DNA of 64,000 nt from Maricaulis sp017643475 (GCF_047123815.1 NZ_CP138920.1:806001-870000); one strand, 5' to 3'. Positions 34,840-43,043 are shown, counted from the stretch's first letter. Numbers and translations are program-made. Notes: generated from the letters alone by a model not told the origin.

Positions 34840-34964
34840 CCACTTGTCATCCCGGACAGAGGCCCGGCCTTGAGCCGGGCGGAGATCCGGGACCCACCGA
34901 TTGTGCCATGGGTCCCCGCTCTGCGCCACGCTTTCGCGGGGCATCCGGCGGGGATGACAAGTGG
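34840..34964. repeat. Palindromic element with 14-bp terminal inverted repeats (type B)
   Basis: 125 bp bounded by CCACTTGTCATCCC and its exact reverse complement GGGATGACAAGTGG. Inside are further stems (GGGACCCA...TGGGTCCC and GGCCCGG...CCGGGC). Resembles short intergenic repeats common in Caulobacterales. No transposase gene. It lies between the flagellar cluster and the DUF6607 gene and may act as a terminator. Confidence 0.75.
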
Positions 34965-34989
34965 AGAGGCGTGGAGGACGTGTTCGTCA

Positions 34990-35967
34990 CTACTCCACCT
35001 CAGAAACCTGGCTGTTCAGGACAACCTGCGCTTCCTCCCAGGCCGTCTCGGTATCGGCTATGCCAAACAGGATACGCTGACCGGCATCCAGGACCGGGCC
35101 GTAGAGCAAGGTGCCCTCGGCATCATCATCGATGTGGAAACGATATCCCGCGTCTTCAGCCTCGAGCGCGTCGAAATACCCACGCACCAGCGCCCAATAG
35201 TCCGCCGTAGCGTCCCAGTAATCATACGCCGCCTGGGCCGAAAACAGTTCGGTGCGGGTATAGGTGTTCACACCCTGCTCGCGCACAATCTCACGCTCGG
35301 TACCATCACGCAGGGCGATCTTCGAATTGTCCTGTTCATGGATCCAGCCCCAACCGGTCACGGTGTGGCGGTTGACGGCGGCGATGGTGTCATAATCATC
35401 CCGGGTGGTGTCATCACGGCGCGGCAACGGACGCCAGGACACGGGCGGTTCCCAGGTCGACGCCTCCGGCGCGTGATCCCAGGCCGCGACCGCTGCGTAA
35501 CGCGGGCTGTCATCAACCTGATAGACCGTCTGCGACCAGGCCCCTGCCCCGTCAACATGGCTCACCGCCTCCACTGTCCATTCGTCATGGCCCTGGAAGG
35601 CCAGCACGGTGTCCGGCTCATAGCGCCAGTCCTGGCGCCAGTGTTTGACGATGAAGGGATTGTCTTCACTGCCAACCACCAGCAGGTGCTGGAGCATGAT
35701 GAACTCGCCCGTGTCCTCGACGACGACAACCACTTCGCGGGCCGGCGTGTGTTTCGGTTCGACAAGTTCATACCCCGGCGCAATGGCCACGGTTTCAATG
35801 AACTCGAAGGTCACGGCATACTCGCCCTGCATGGCCAGGATCGCCTCGCGATCGCGCTGGAAATCGGCCTCGGAGCGATCAGCGATTGCAGGCACTGACA
35901 CATCGCTGGTCGTTGCGCAGGCGGTCAGCATCATCGAGGCGGCCAGCCCCGGGATCAGAAACTTCAT
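34990..35967 (-). CDS. DUF6607-family lipoprotein
   Basis: 325 residues from the ATG at 35967. Lipobox LTAC at about residues 14-17 predicts an outer-membrane or periplasmic lipoprotein. The body has strand-rich, aromatic segments (KHWRQDWRYEPDTVLAFQGHDEWT, SQTVYQVDDSPRYAAVAAW) that match the DUF6607 family, whose genes are often beside TonB-dependent receptors. It is divergent from such a receptor and probably controlled from the same Fur-like box. Role likely in heme or iron uptake, by association only. Confidence 0.75.
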   Translation of the reverse strand: MKFLIPGLAASMMLTACATTSDVSVPAIADRSEADFQRDREAILAMQGEYAVTFEFIETVAIAPGYELVEPKHTPAREVVVVVEDTGEFIMLQHLLVVGSEDNPFIVKHWRQDWRYEPDTVLAFQGHDEWTVEAVSHVDGAGAWSQTVYQVDDSPRYAAVAAWDHAPEASTWEPPVSWRPLPRRDDTTRDDYDTIAAVNRHTVTGWGWIHEQDNSKIALRDGTEREIVREQGVNTYTRTELFSAQAAYDYWDATADYWALVRGYFDALEAEDAGYRFHIDDDAEGTLLYGPVLDAGQRILFGIADTETAWEEAQVVLNSQVSEVE

Positions 35968-36044
35968 TTGGATATCCCCAATTTTTCTACATGTAAGATG
36001 CGAATAATTCCTACTTGCGTTCGCAGAAACTTCTGCCATGAGTA

Positions 36045-36070
36045 TCGCCACTGATAATCATTCGCAACTT
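36045..36070. promoter_or_regulatory. Fur-like box in divergent promoter
   Basis: The 10-base core GATAATCATT (36053-36062) is an exact part of the classic 19-bp Fur box; flanks match less well. It lies between the DUF6607 gene and the TonB receptor gene, 25-40 bp before the receptor start, in AT-rich DNA. Alphaproteobacteria may use Fur, Irr or RirA, so the regulator is not certain. Confidence 0.5.
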
Positions 36071-36093
36071 TGAACTTCATAAAGGGACGAAAA

Positions 36094-38184
36094 ATGAAAC
36101 TCGTGTGGTTGAGTTCCGCGGCACTCGCCGTGGCCCTGGCGCCAGGCGCGCTGACACCGGCAGCTCTGGCACAGGATGATGCAGGAGACCGTGAGGTCAT
36201 CACCGTTGAGGCGACCAAGACCGAGCTGGACAGCTTCATCTATCCCGGCCTCACCTCCTCGCTCGATGCGGAGGATCTCGACCTCGCCCAGCCGGTGGAT
36301 CTGGATGACCTGCTGCGCGCGGTGCCCGGCGTCGATGTGCCGGGTGGCCCGCGTCGAACCGGACAGACGATCTCATTGCGAGGCCAGGGCCGAGACAACA
36401 CCACCCTGCTGATGGATGGCGCCCGCCAGAACTTCACCTCTGGCCATGATGGCGCGATCTTCGTGGATCCCAGCTTGTTGGTCGGGGTTGAGACGGTTCG
36501 CGGGCCGGCCTCCGCACTCTACGGATCAGGCGCATCCGGCGGTGTGGTCGCCTTCCGCACGGCCGGTGCGCACGACCTGCTCGATGCCGGAGAGAGCTGG
36601 GGTTTCGAACTTGGCGCTGGCTATCGATCAGTGGACGAGGAGCAACGCGGAACAGCGACCGTTTACGGCGTCAACGGTGGTTTCGACTTCCTCGCCTCCA
36701 TTTCCTCTCGCACCAGCGGTGACATTTCCCTGGGATCCGGCGCAGACCTGCCGGCAGACGACCGCTCGCTGTCCGGCCTTGTCAAACTGGGAGCAGACAT
36801 TTCCGACGGCATCCGCGCAGAGCTGAGCTGGCAGTCTTTCGATGGCGACACGACCGAGCCGAACAATGGCCAGGGTGTTGCGGGCGTTGGTGCGTTCAAT
36901 GCGCTCGTCGACAAGGATATCCAGAGCGACAACATCAATCTGGAACTCGACATTGCACCATCCCGCATCAGCTGGCTGGACATGAATGTCTCGATCTATC
37001 GCAACGAAACAGGCGTCACAGAGGCCGAAACCGCTAGCACACGCGTGCTGCGCCGTGACCTTGAAACAACCGGCATCAGTGCTGATCAGCGCTTCGCCTT
37101 TGACCTGGGTCGCTATGAAAGCGCGCTTACGATCGGTGGCGAATACTATGAAGACATCCAGGATGGCGGCGACAGTGCGGACGCCAACGGCATTCGCGGT
37201 GGCGCGCCGGACGCTGAAGCCAGCTTCACGGCTTTCTATGCCCAGCTGGAAATGCAGGGCCCTGCCCCGTTCGGCCTGCCTGGCGAAATCGTCGTTCTGC
37301 CGGGCATCCGCAATGACAGTTTCGAGACGGCTTCGGCCACCTCACTGGCGGCAGAAAACGATGCGACATCCGCGCGTTTCGGTGTCACCTATGCGCCGAT
37401 CAGCGCGTTCAACATGTTCGTGAACTGGGGCGAAGCCTTTCGCGCGCCATCGATCAACGAGCTCTATATCGATGGCACGCACTTCTCGCTGCCACACATC
37501 ATCCTCGGCCCGCCGACCTTCATCTCCAACGAGTTCATCGCCAATCCGGATCTGATGCCGGAAGAGACAGAAACCCTGGAAATCGGCTTCAGCCTGGACC
37601 TCGCCGATCGGATCGGTGTCGACCAGCTGACCCTGCGCACCTCCTGGTTCGAAACCGACGCGGAAAACCTGATCGACCTGTTTGTCGACTTCCAGTTCGA
37701 CCCGACCTGTTTCGCGCCGCCCTTCTTTGCGCCCTGTTCTGCCGGAACCACCCAGAGCCGCAATGTCGGCAGTGCCGAACTGTCCGGTTATGAAGGCCAG
37801 ATCAATTTCGCCAACGGTCCGCTGAGCATTGATGCAAGCTGGTCTGCTGTCGATGGCGAGGATGCTGCAACCGGCGAGGCGCTGGGAAGTCTGACGCCGA
37901 ACCGCATTTTCGTGGATGCACGTTATGACTTCGGCGATCACATGCTGCTGGGCACGCGTCTCCAGATGGCTGGCGACTATGACAAACCTGCCAATACCGC
38001 TGACCACCGCGAAGCCTATACCGTTATCGACCTTTATGGCCGCTTCCGTCCCTTCGACAATGGCCTGACCTTGAATGCAGGCATCGAGAATGTCTTTGAC
38101 GAGGACTATGAGCGCGTTTTTGCAGGCGTCTCCGAACCGGGTCGGTCGCTGCGTTTTGATGTGAGCTGGCGGCAGAATTTCTAG
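36094..38184 (+). CDS. TonB-dependent receptor, heme/hemoprotein type
   Basis: 696 residues from the ATG at 36094 (AAAGGGA upstream). Signal peptide MKLVWLSSAALAVALAPGALTPAALAQ; plug domain (PVDLDDLLRAVPGVDVPGGPRRTGQTISLRGQGRD, DPSLLVGVETVRGPASALYGSGASGGVVAFRT); 22-strand barrel ending in the outer-membrane Phe (QNF). The FRAP and NPDL boxes (EAFRAPSINELY, ANPDLMPEE) with a His between (GTHFSLPH) are the signature of heme receptors of the HmuR/HemR/HutA group. A hairpin terminator follows. Confidence 0.87.
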   Translation: MKLVWLSSAALAVALAPGALTPAALAQDDAGDREVITVEATKTELDSFIYPGLTSSLDAEDLDLAQPVDLDDLLRAVPGVDVPGGPRRTGQTISLRGQGRDNTTLLMDGARQNFTSGHDGAIFVDPSLLVGVETVRGPASALYGSGASGGVVAFRTAGAHDLLDAGESWGFELGAGYRSVDEEQRGTATVYGVNGGFDFLASISSRTSGDISLGSGADLPADDRSLSGLVKLGADISDGIRAELSWQSFDGDTTEPNNGQGVAGVGAFNALVDKDIQSDNINLELDIAPSRISWLDMNVSIYRNETGVTEAETASTRVLRRDLETTGISADQRFAFDLGRYESALTIGGEYYEDIQDGGDSADANGIRGGAPDAEASFTAFYAQLEMQGPAPFGLPGEIVVLPGIRNDSFETASATSLAAENDATSARFGVTYAPISAFNMFVNWGEAFRAPSINELYIDGTHFSLPHIILGPPTFISNEFIANPDLMPEETETLEIGFSLDLADRIGVDQLTLRTSWFETDAENLIDLFVDFQFDPTCFAPPFFAPCSAGTTQSRNVGSAELSGYEGQINFANGPLSIDASWSAVDGEDAATGEALGSLTPNRIFVDARYDFGDHMLLGTRLQMAGDYDKPANTADHREAYTVIDLYGRFRPFDNGLTLNAGIENVFDEDYERVFAGVSEPGRSLRFDVSWRQNF

Positions 38185-38212
38185 CCGAGAATTCTGACCA
38201 CACTCACACCAA

Positions 38213-38253
38213 GGGCGGGCCGGTTCCCCAGTACCGGCTCGCCCGTTTTTTTT
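38213..38253 (+). terminator. Terminator after the TonB receptor
   Basis: GGGCGGGCCGGT pairs with ACCGGCTCGCCC, followed by nine T. Confidence 0.85.
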
Positions 38254-38348
38254 TCGTACGCTGCGGGACGCCGATGCGTTGAATTCCAGACATGAAACGA
38301 GCCGAGCCTTGCCAGACCCGGCTCGTTTTTCAGATCTCTGGCGCCAGG

Positions 38349-38765
38349 CTAGTGCGCGCGGCGGTGACGGATCGAGGCCATCTCGTCCAGCTCGGCCTGT
38401 TCGGCTTCCCGCAGGGCTGCCTCGGCCCGTGCGACACGGCGCTCTTCGAGCAACTCGTATTTCTTGAGTTCCTGGAACGCCTCGGACAGCCGATTGCGCA
38501 AAGCATCGGACTGTGCTTCCACCTCGGACAGCGACGCGCGGATGTTGTCCTTGCGCTTGATGACCGCCTGGGCATAGGAGCCATAGGCGAGATAACCGTC
38601 CTTGGACTGGGTCGCGACGGCCTGTTCTTCCGGAACCGAAGCCTCCAGCCGTTCAATCTGACTGATCAGGGCCGCCTTCGAGCGATCGAGCTCGGCCATT
38701 TGTTTTTGTAATTCTTCCACCTTGAACCGGGCCAGCCGGATCAGAGGTTCGTGCGAGCGTGCCAT
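38349..38765 (-). CDS. fliJ: Flagellar export chaperone FliJ
   Basis: 138 residues, almost entirely coiled-coil (about 10-125), Arg/Lys/Glu/Ala-rich, with the FliJ N-terminus (PLIRLARFKVEELQKQMAELDRSKAALISQIERLEA). FliJ is the central stalk of the export ATPase. Start overlaps the fliI stop by 1 base (TAATG), so they are translationally coupled. Confidence 0.88.
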   Translation of the reverse strand: MARSHEPLIRLARFKVEELQKQMAELDRSKAALISQIERLEASVPEEQAVATQSKDGYLAYGSYAQAVIKRKDNIRASLSEVEAQSDALRNRLSEAFQELKKYELLEERRVARAEAALREAEQAELDEMASIRHRRAH

Positions 38766-40108
38766 TACGCTACTCCTTCACCACCACCTAGTATCCCCGC
38801 CAGTGCTGCGAAGGTCGACGGAATGTCCGTCGCCTCGTCTTTTGACTGACCGAGGAACGCTTCCAACGGATCGTTGAGAGCGATTGCCCGGTCCACCACC
38901 GGGTTTGATCCCTGGGTGTAAGCCCCCAGACGGATCAATTCCTCCATGTCGGCATAAGCCGACAAAACCTTGCGCGCCTCGGCGACCAGCGGCCGCTCTT
39001 CAAGCGCGTAAACCTCCGGCGCCGTCCGGCTGACAGACTTCAATACGTCGATTGCCGGGTAACGTCCGCGTTCCGCGATCGCCCGGCTCATCACCACGTG
39101 CCCGTCCAAAATACCTCTCACCGCATCCGCCACAGGTTCGTTATGATCATCACCATCCACCAAAACAGTGAAAAGTCCGGTAATGGATCCCTGTTTTCCA
39201 CCATCATTGCGTTCCGGCCCCGGTCCGGCCCGCTCAAGTAGCCGTGGCAATTCAGCAAATACGGATGGCGTATAACCGCGCGTGGTCGGCGGCTCACCTG
39301 CCGCCAGACCGATTTCACGCTGTGCGAGGGCAAAACGGGTCACGCTGTCCATCAGGCAGAGCACATCCTTGCCCTGGTCCCGGAAAAACTCAGCCGTTGT
39401 CAGGGTCAGATGCGCGGCCTGGCGACGCGCCAGCGCCGGGGCGTCAGAGGTCTCGGTGATGACCACAGAGCGCGCCCGGCCTTCCGGTCCCAGCACATCC
39501 TCGACAAATTCACGCGCTTCCCTGCCCCGCTCGCCGATCAGGCCGATGACGATGACATCGGCATCACAGCCCTGCGCCAGCATGGACATCAAAACGGATT
39601 TACCGACACCCGAGCCGGCGAAGATACCCAGACGCTGGCCCCGGCGCATGGGAACGAATGTATTGAGCACCCGCACACCCAGATCCATGCGCTCGCCCAG
39701 ACGTGCACGTCCGTGCGCACTCGGCGGATTGCCCTTCAGCGGATAGGGATTGGCGCCTTCCATCAGCGGTGCGCCATTGTCCAGCGGACGACCGAAACCG
39801 TCGAGCACCCGCCCCAGCCAGCTGGGCGACGGTCGCACACGCGCGGGTTCCGGCGATAACAGTGTCTTTGCTCCGGGGCGGACACCTTCCAGCGGACCGA
39901 AGGGCATCATCAAGGCCGTCTCGCCGCGAAAACCGACGACCTCGCACTCTGCAAGTCCCATCGGGGTCTCGATTGTCGCGTGAGCGCCCAGGCTGAGCCC
40001 CGCCTGGGGCCCCTCCGCCTCGATCAGCAGACCATTGAGAGCCGTGACGCGTCCTTCCAGGACACGTGCATCGAGGCGCTCAATGCGATCGATAAGGGTC
40101 TGCATCAT
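38765..40108 (-). CDS. fliI: Flagellar export ATPase FliI
   Basis: 447 residues. Beta-barrel N-domain, then Walker A (GIFAGSGVGKSVLMS, about residues 163-177), the Walker B strand DVLCLMDSVTRFALAQREI, and the C-terminal helical domain ending in DIPSTFAALAGILGG. FliI resembles the F1 beta/alpha ATPases and drives type III export with FliH and FliJ. Two adjacent start codons (40108, 40105) are possible. Divergent from the KamA-family gene. Confidence 0.95.
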   Translation of the reverse strand: MMQTLIDRIERLDARVLEGRVTALNGLLIEAEGPQAGLSLGAHATIETPMGLAECEVVGFRGETALMMPFGPLEGVRPGAKTLLSPEPARVRPSPSWLGRVLDGFGRPLDNGAPLMEGANPYPLKGNPPSAHGRARLGERMDLGVRVLNTFVPMRRGQRLGIFAGSGVGKSVLMSMLAQGCDADVIVIGLIGERGREAREFVEDVLGPEGRARSVVITETSDAPALARRQAAHLTLTTAEFFRDQGKDVLCLMDSVTRFALAQREIGLAAGEPPTTRGYTPSVFAELPRLLERAGPGPERNDGGKQGSITGLFTVLVDGDDHNEPVADAVRGILDGHVVMSRAIAERGRYPAIDVLKSVSRTAPEVYALEERPLVAEARKVLSAYADMEELIRLGAYTQGSNPVVDRAIALNDPLEAFLGQSKDEATDIPSTFAALAGILGGGEGVA

Positions 40109-40192
40109 GGGCGTTTTTGGCTCCGGTCTTCACGGACTTCTGTCCGATTCACCAAGAATATAACCCAAGCCGGTTGCGCACGCGTAAACGGG

Positions 40193-40207
40193 CGGCAGAA
40201 ATTGCCG
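40193..40207. promoter_or_regulatory. Palindrome upstream of fliI, candidate FlbD-type site
   Basis: CGGCA-GAAAT-TGCCG, perfect 5-bp arms; identical over 10 bases to CGGCAGAAAT at 20042 in the fliK promoter. It lies 85 bp upstream of fliI. No sigma-54 promoter could be recognised nearby on either strand. Confidence 0.45.
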
Positions 40208-40402
40208 TGTTATTTTTTAAGCTGCAGCGGTTCACTTCTGCGGCCATCACGTTATGTTCCCGGCCTCATGCGGAGCTGTGGCGCCGAAGATGTGAACGCC
40301 CACCTGCTCGAGGCCGGAAGAGTCTCGCACAGCTTCGATCACGTAGTCATTGCACAGCCGGTTTGGCTTGGTTGTGCCTTAATAGCTGACGGGAGACACC
40401 AT

Positions 40403-41839
40403 ATGCCGCCCGCCAATACGAATATTATCGCCGGTTCGCGCCCCAAGAAAAAAGCGCAGAGCCGCCGTCACCGGTCCAATCTTTACGGTCAGATCCAGGA
40501 CACCAAGTTCAACCGCTACATCCAGCACGACCTGGCGCAATACCGTCGTTATGTCGAAGAAGGTGGTGCGGCTGTCTATTCCATGTCCGAGCTGGACGCG
40601 CTGGCCAAGTCCGGCGTCTCCGATCGCCTGCCGCCGCGCGCCACGGGATACTATCTCGACCTGGCCAAGCGCAGCGAAGCGATTCGCAACCTGATCAAGG
40701 CCCGTCCGGAAGAAACCGAGGATCTGTCCGGTGAAGCCGACCCGTCCAACCAGCTGAGCTACAGCCCGATCCCGGGCCTGTTGCACAAGTATGAGCTGGT
40801 CCTGCTGTATGTCGTACGCACCTGCTCGTCCTGGTGCCGCTATTGCTATCGCTCGGATTTCCTGACCGGCAAGACCGGCAAGGACACAGCCTCCATCCAC
40901 GAGATCGTGGAGTATATTGAGGACCACAACGCCAAGGCGGCACGTGGCGAGACCTCTCGCCCGCGCATCCGCGAAGCCCTGCTGTCCGGTGGTGACCCGA
41001 TGGTCCTGTCGAACACCAACCTGTTCGACTATCTCAACGGGCTGGCTGAAGCCGGCCTCGACATCATCCGCATCGGCACCAAGGAAATGGCCTTTTTCCC
41101 GGAGCGGTTCGACGACAACTTCTTTGACATGCTGGACCTGTTCCACGAGCTGCATCCGGATGTGCTGGTCAGTTTCATGGTGCATTTCACCCATCCTGAC
41201 GAGTTCCTCGCGCTGGATGCGCATGGCGGCTACACCTATGACCATCACGGTCGCCCGGCCCGCAATCCCGCCGTGGAAGGTGTCATCCGTCGTATGCGCA
41301 GCCGCTCCTTTGTGACGCTGGAAAACCAGACACCGATCATCGACAGCGTCAATGATGACGAGAACACGCTGCGTATCCTGCAGCGCGAAATGAAGCGCCT
41401 GGGCGTGAACAATCACTATTTCTTCCAGTGCCGCGAGATCGAGGGGCATCGTGCCTTTGCCGTACCGGTCGAGCGCTCCTACCAGCTGCACCGGGACAGC
41501 CAGCACGGCCTGTCAGGCATTGAACGTTCGCGTTTCTCCCTGTCGACCGAGGCCGGCAAGATGGAAGTCGTGGGCATGATCGATCCGATGCCGGAAATGG
41601 CAGGCGTTGACAGCCACCTCGCCGAGGCGATGGCGGACGGGCTGATCATCTTCCGCCTGCACCGCACGCCCAAGGAACACCTGCAGGGTGACATCGTGAT
41701 CGCCCGCCGCAATCCGGACGCCCTGTGGCTGACTGGATATGAGGACCGCATTCTCTTTGACGGCCGCAAGGATGATTTCGACGCCCGCGCGGCCACGCTC
41801 CTGGCACTGGCGAATTCGCGTCTACAGGCTGCGGAATAG
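40403..41839 (+). CDS. KamA-family radical SAM 2,3-aminomutase, divergent
   Basis: 478 residues from the ATG at 40403 (GGGAGA upstream). The radical SAM cluster motif CSSWCRYC places C141, C145 and C148; SGGDP (195-199) and the PLP-lysine candidate K386 in STEAGK follow the order of lysine 2,3-aminomutases. At the places where lysine aminomutase has Asp residues for the substrate side-chain amine (QCD and DAPGGGGK), this protein has Arg344 (QCR) and Ser379. That is like glutamate 2,3-aminomutase (Lys and Asn), so the substrate may be acidic, giving a beta-amino acid. No acetyltransferase or other pathway gene is next to it. Residue mapping is by eye. Confidence 0.85.
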   Translation: MPPANTNIIAGSRPKKKAQSRRHRSNLYGQIQDTKFNRYIQHDLAQYRRYVEEGGAAVYSMSELDALAKSGVSDRLPPRATGYYLDLAKRSEAIRNLIKARPEETEDLSGEADPSNQLSYSPIPGLLHKYELVLLYVVRTCSSWCRYCYRSDFLTGKTGKDTASIHEIVEYIEDHNAKAARGETSRPRIREALLSGGDPMVLSNTNLFDYLNGLAEAGLDIIRIGTKEMAFFPERFDDNFFDMLDLFHELHPDVLVSFMVHFTHPDEFLALDAHGGYTYDHHGRPARNPAVEGVIRRMRSRSFVTLENQTPIIDSVNDDENTLRILQREMKRLGVNNHYFFQCREIEGHRAFAVPVERSYQLHRDSQHGLSGIERSRFSLSTEAGKMEVVGMIDPMPEMAGVDSHLAEAMADGLIIFRLHRTPKEHLQGDIVIARRNPDALWLTGYEDRILFDGRKDDFDARAATLLALANSRLQAAE

Positions 41840-41891
41840 CCATCGAATCTGTGGAAAATAACTTTTCCCCACCCAAATGCAGAAACAATTT

Positions 41892-41923
41892 GAGCCCGAA
41901 ACACACGTTTCGGGCTCTTTTTT
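41892..41923 (+). terminator. Terminator after the KamA-family gene
   Basis: GAGCCCGAAAC-ACAC-GTTTCGGGCTC, followed by six T. Confidence 0.88.
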
Positions 41924-42016
41924 CGACTGGATCAAGCATACTTTATGCAGGTGATATTTGATACGAGGCCCGTCTGAAAGCCCTTACCTATCAGGGACCT
42001 CTCCCATAAACACCTA

Positions 42017-42171
42017 ATGGTTAACGCGGAATCCGAATCGGTCAGAGTCAATGAAATCCCGCTCAGCTGCGATTCCGAAACATGGTCAAGGCGCAGTTAA
42101 CTTTCGTTAAGGGTTTCCGCATAGCGTCCGAATAAGGTTAATTCAGAGCTGAGACCGGACGACGCTGATTC
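42017..42171. promoter_or_regulatory. ctrA promoter: GANTC cluster and CtrA motifs
   Basis: GANTC (the CcrM methylation sequence of Caulobacterales) occurs at 42029-42033, 42035-42039, 42045-42049, 42071-42075 and 42167-42171, five times in 143 bp where one per about 256 bp is expected. TTAACCAT (minus, 42017-42024) is a CtrA half-site; TTAA-N6-TTAA at 42097-42110 is a degenerate full site. In Caulobacter, ctrA P1 is gated by GANTC methylation and repressed by CtrA; the same logic is likely here. Confidence 0.7.
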
Positions 42172-42198
42172 GTCCGCCATTAAAACCGGAGGCGAGCC

Positions 42199-42894
42199 AT
42201 GCGGGTTCTTCTTATTGAAGATGATCGGGCAACAGCCCAGTCCATCGAGTTGATGCTTAAATCCGAGGGCTTCAACATCTACACCACCGACCTGGGTGAA
42301 GAAGGTGTCGATCTCGGAAAGCTGTACGATTACGACATTATCCTTCTCGACCTGAACCTGCCTGACATGCCGGGCTTTGATGTTCTCAAGACGCTCCGTG
42401 TCTCCAAGGTCGATACGCCGATCCTGATCCTGACCGGCAATGCGGACATCGACAACAAGGTTCGCGGCCTTGGCTGTGGCGCTGATGACTACATGACCAA
42501 GCCGTTCCACAAGGACGAGATGATCGCTCGCATCCATGCTATCGTACGCCGCTCCAAGGGCCACGCCCAGAGCGTCATCCGCACAGGTTCTGTTGCAGTC
42601 AATCTCGACGCCAAGACGGTTGAGGTCGATGGCCAGCGCGTCCACCTGACGGGCAAGGAATACCAAATGCTGGAGCTGCTTTCCCTGCGCAAGGGCACGA
42701 CCCTGACCAAGGAAATGTTCCTGAACCATCTCTATGGCGGCATGGACGAGCCGGAACTGAAGATCATCGACGTCTTCATCTGCAAGCTCCGCAAGAAACT
42801 TGCTGCCGCCACCGATGGCGAACACCATATCGAGACAGTCTGGGGCCGTGGCTATGTCCTGCGTGACCCGGTCGAGGAAAAGGCAGCGTCCTGA
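42199..42894 (+). CDS. ctrA: Cell-cycle master response regulator CtrA
   Basis: 231 residues. The receiver (IEDD at 6-9, phospho-Asp51 in ILLDLNLPDM, Thr79 and Lys104-region in MTKPFHKDEM) is followed by an OmpR-type winged helix (HLTGKEYQMLELLSLRKGTTLTKEMFLNHLYGGMDEPELKIIDVFICKLRKKLA), nearly identical to Caulobacter CtrA as I remember it. CtrA controls replication start, division and flagellar genes. The C-terminus ends in EEKAAS, not in the Ala-Ala that is part of the ClpXP degron in Caulobacter. Phosphate should come from ChpT, encoded 7 kb downstream. Confidence 0.97.
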   Translation: MRVLLIEDDRATAQSIELMLKSEGFNIYTTDLGEEGVDLGKLYDYDIILLDLNLPDMPGFDVLKTLRVSKVDTPILILTGNADIDNKVRGLGCGADDYMTKPFHKDEMIARIHAIVRRSKGHAQSVIRTGSVAVNLDAKTVEVDGQRVHLTGKEYQMLELLSLRKGTTLTKEMFLNHLYGGMDEPELKIIDVFICKLRKKLAAATDGEHHIETVWGRGYVLRDPVEEKAAS

Positions 42895-42919
42895 TAACCG
42901 GTCTCAGTGTTACGAAAAG

Positions 42920-42945
42920 GCCCGGGCAAACGCCCGGGCTTTTTT
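42920..42945 (+). terminator. Terminator after ctrA
   Basis: GCCCGGGC-AAAC-GCCCGGGC, followed by six T. Confidence 0.88.
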
Positions 42946-42990
42946 GTGTCTAGCATGCTGGTTGCTGAACCCCGGCACCCAGATCCAAAT

Positions 42991-43018
42991 GAAAACGGCC
43001 CCGCTTTCGCAGGGCCGC
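42991..43018 (-). terminator. Terminator after cheR
   Basis: On the minus strand, CGGCCCTGC-GAAA-GCGGGGCCG followed by TTTTC; ends the che operon. Confidence 0.75.
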
Positions 43019-43043
43019 TGTCAGGGTAAGATCACTTGGCAGT

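Larger units (their letters stand above)
41840..42198. other. Intergenic region with ctrA promoter
   Basis: 359 bp with no gene. It holds the aminomutase terminator (41892-41923), a stretch of low-GC DNA, five GANTC sites (42029, 42035, 42045, 42071, 42167), a TTAACCAT half-site on the minus strand (42017-42024) and further TTAA motifs at 42097-42110 and 42138-42141. This is the ctrA control region. Confidence 0.75.

Noticed and set aside
34840..34964. The inverted-repeat element as an insertion sequence
   Set aside because: It is only 125 bp, holds no transposase, and no target duplication could be confirmed.
34870..35898. A 342-codon plus-strand frame from the repeat into the DUF6607 gene
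   Set aside because: It starts in the palindromic repeat and is antisense to the lipoprotein gene.
42097..42110. TTAACTTTCGTTAA as a full CtrA box
   Set aside because: The spacer is 6, not 7 bases, so it is only listed as a degenerate motif in the ctrA promoter.
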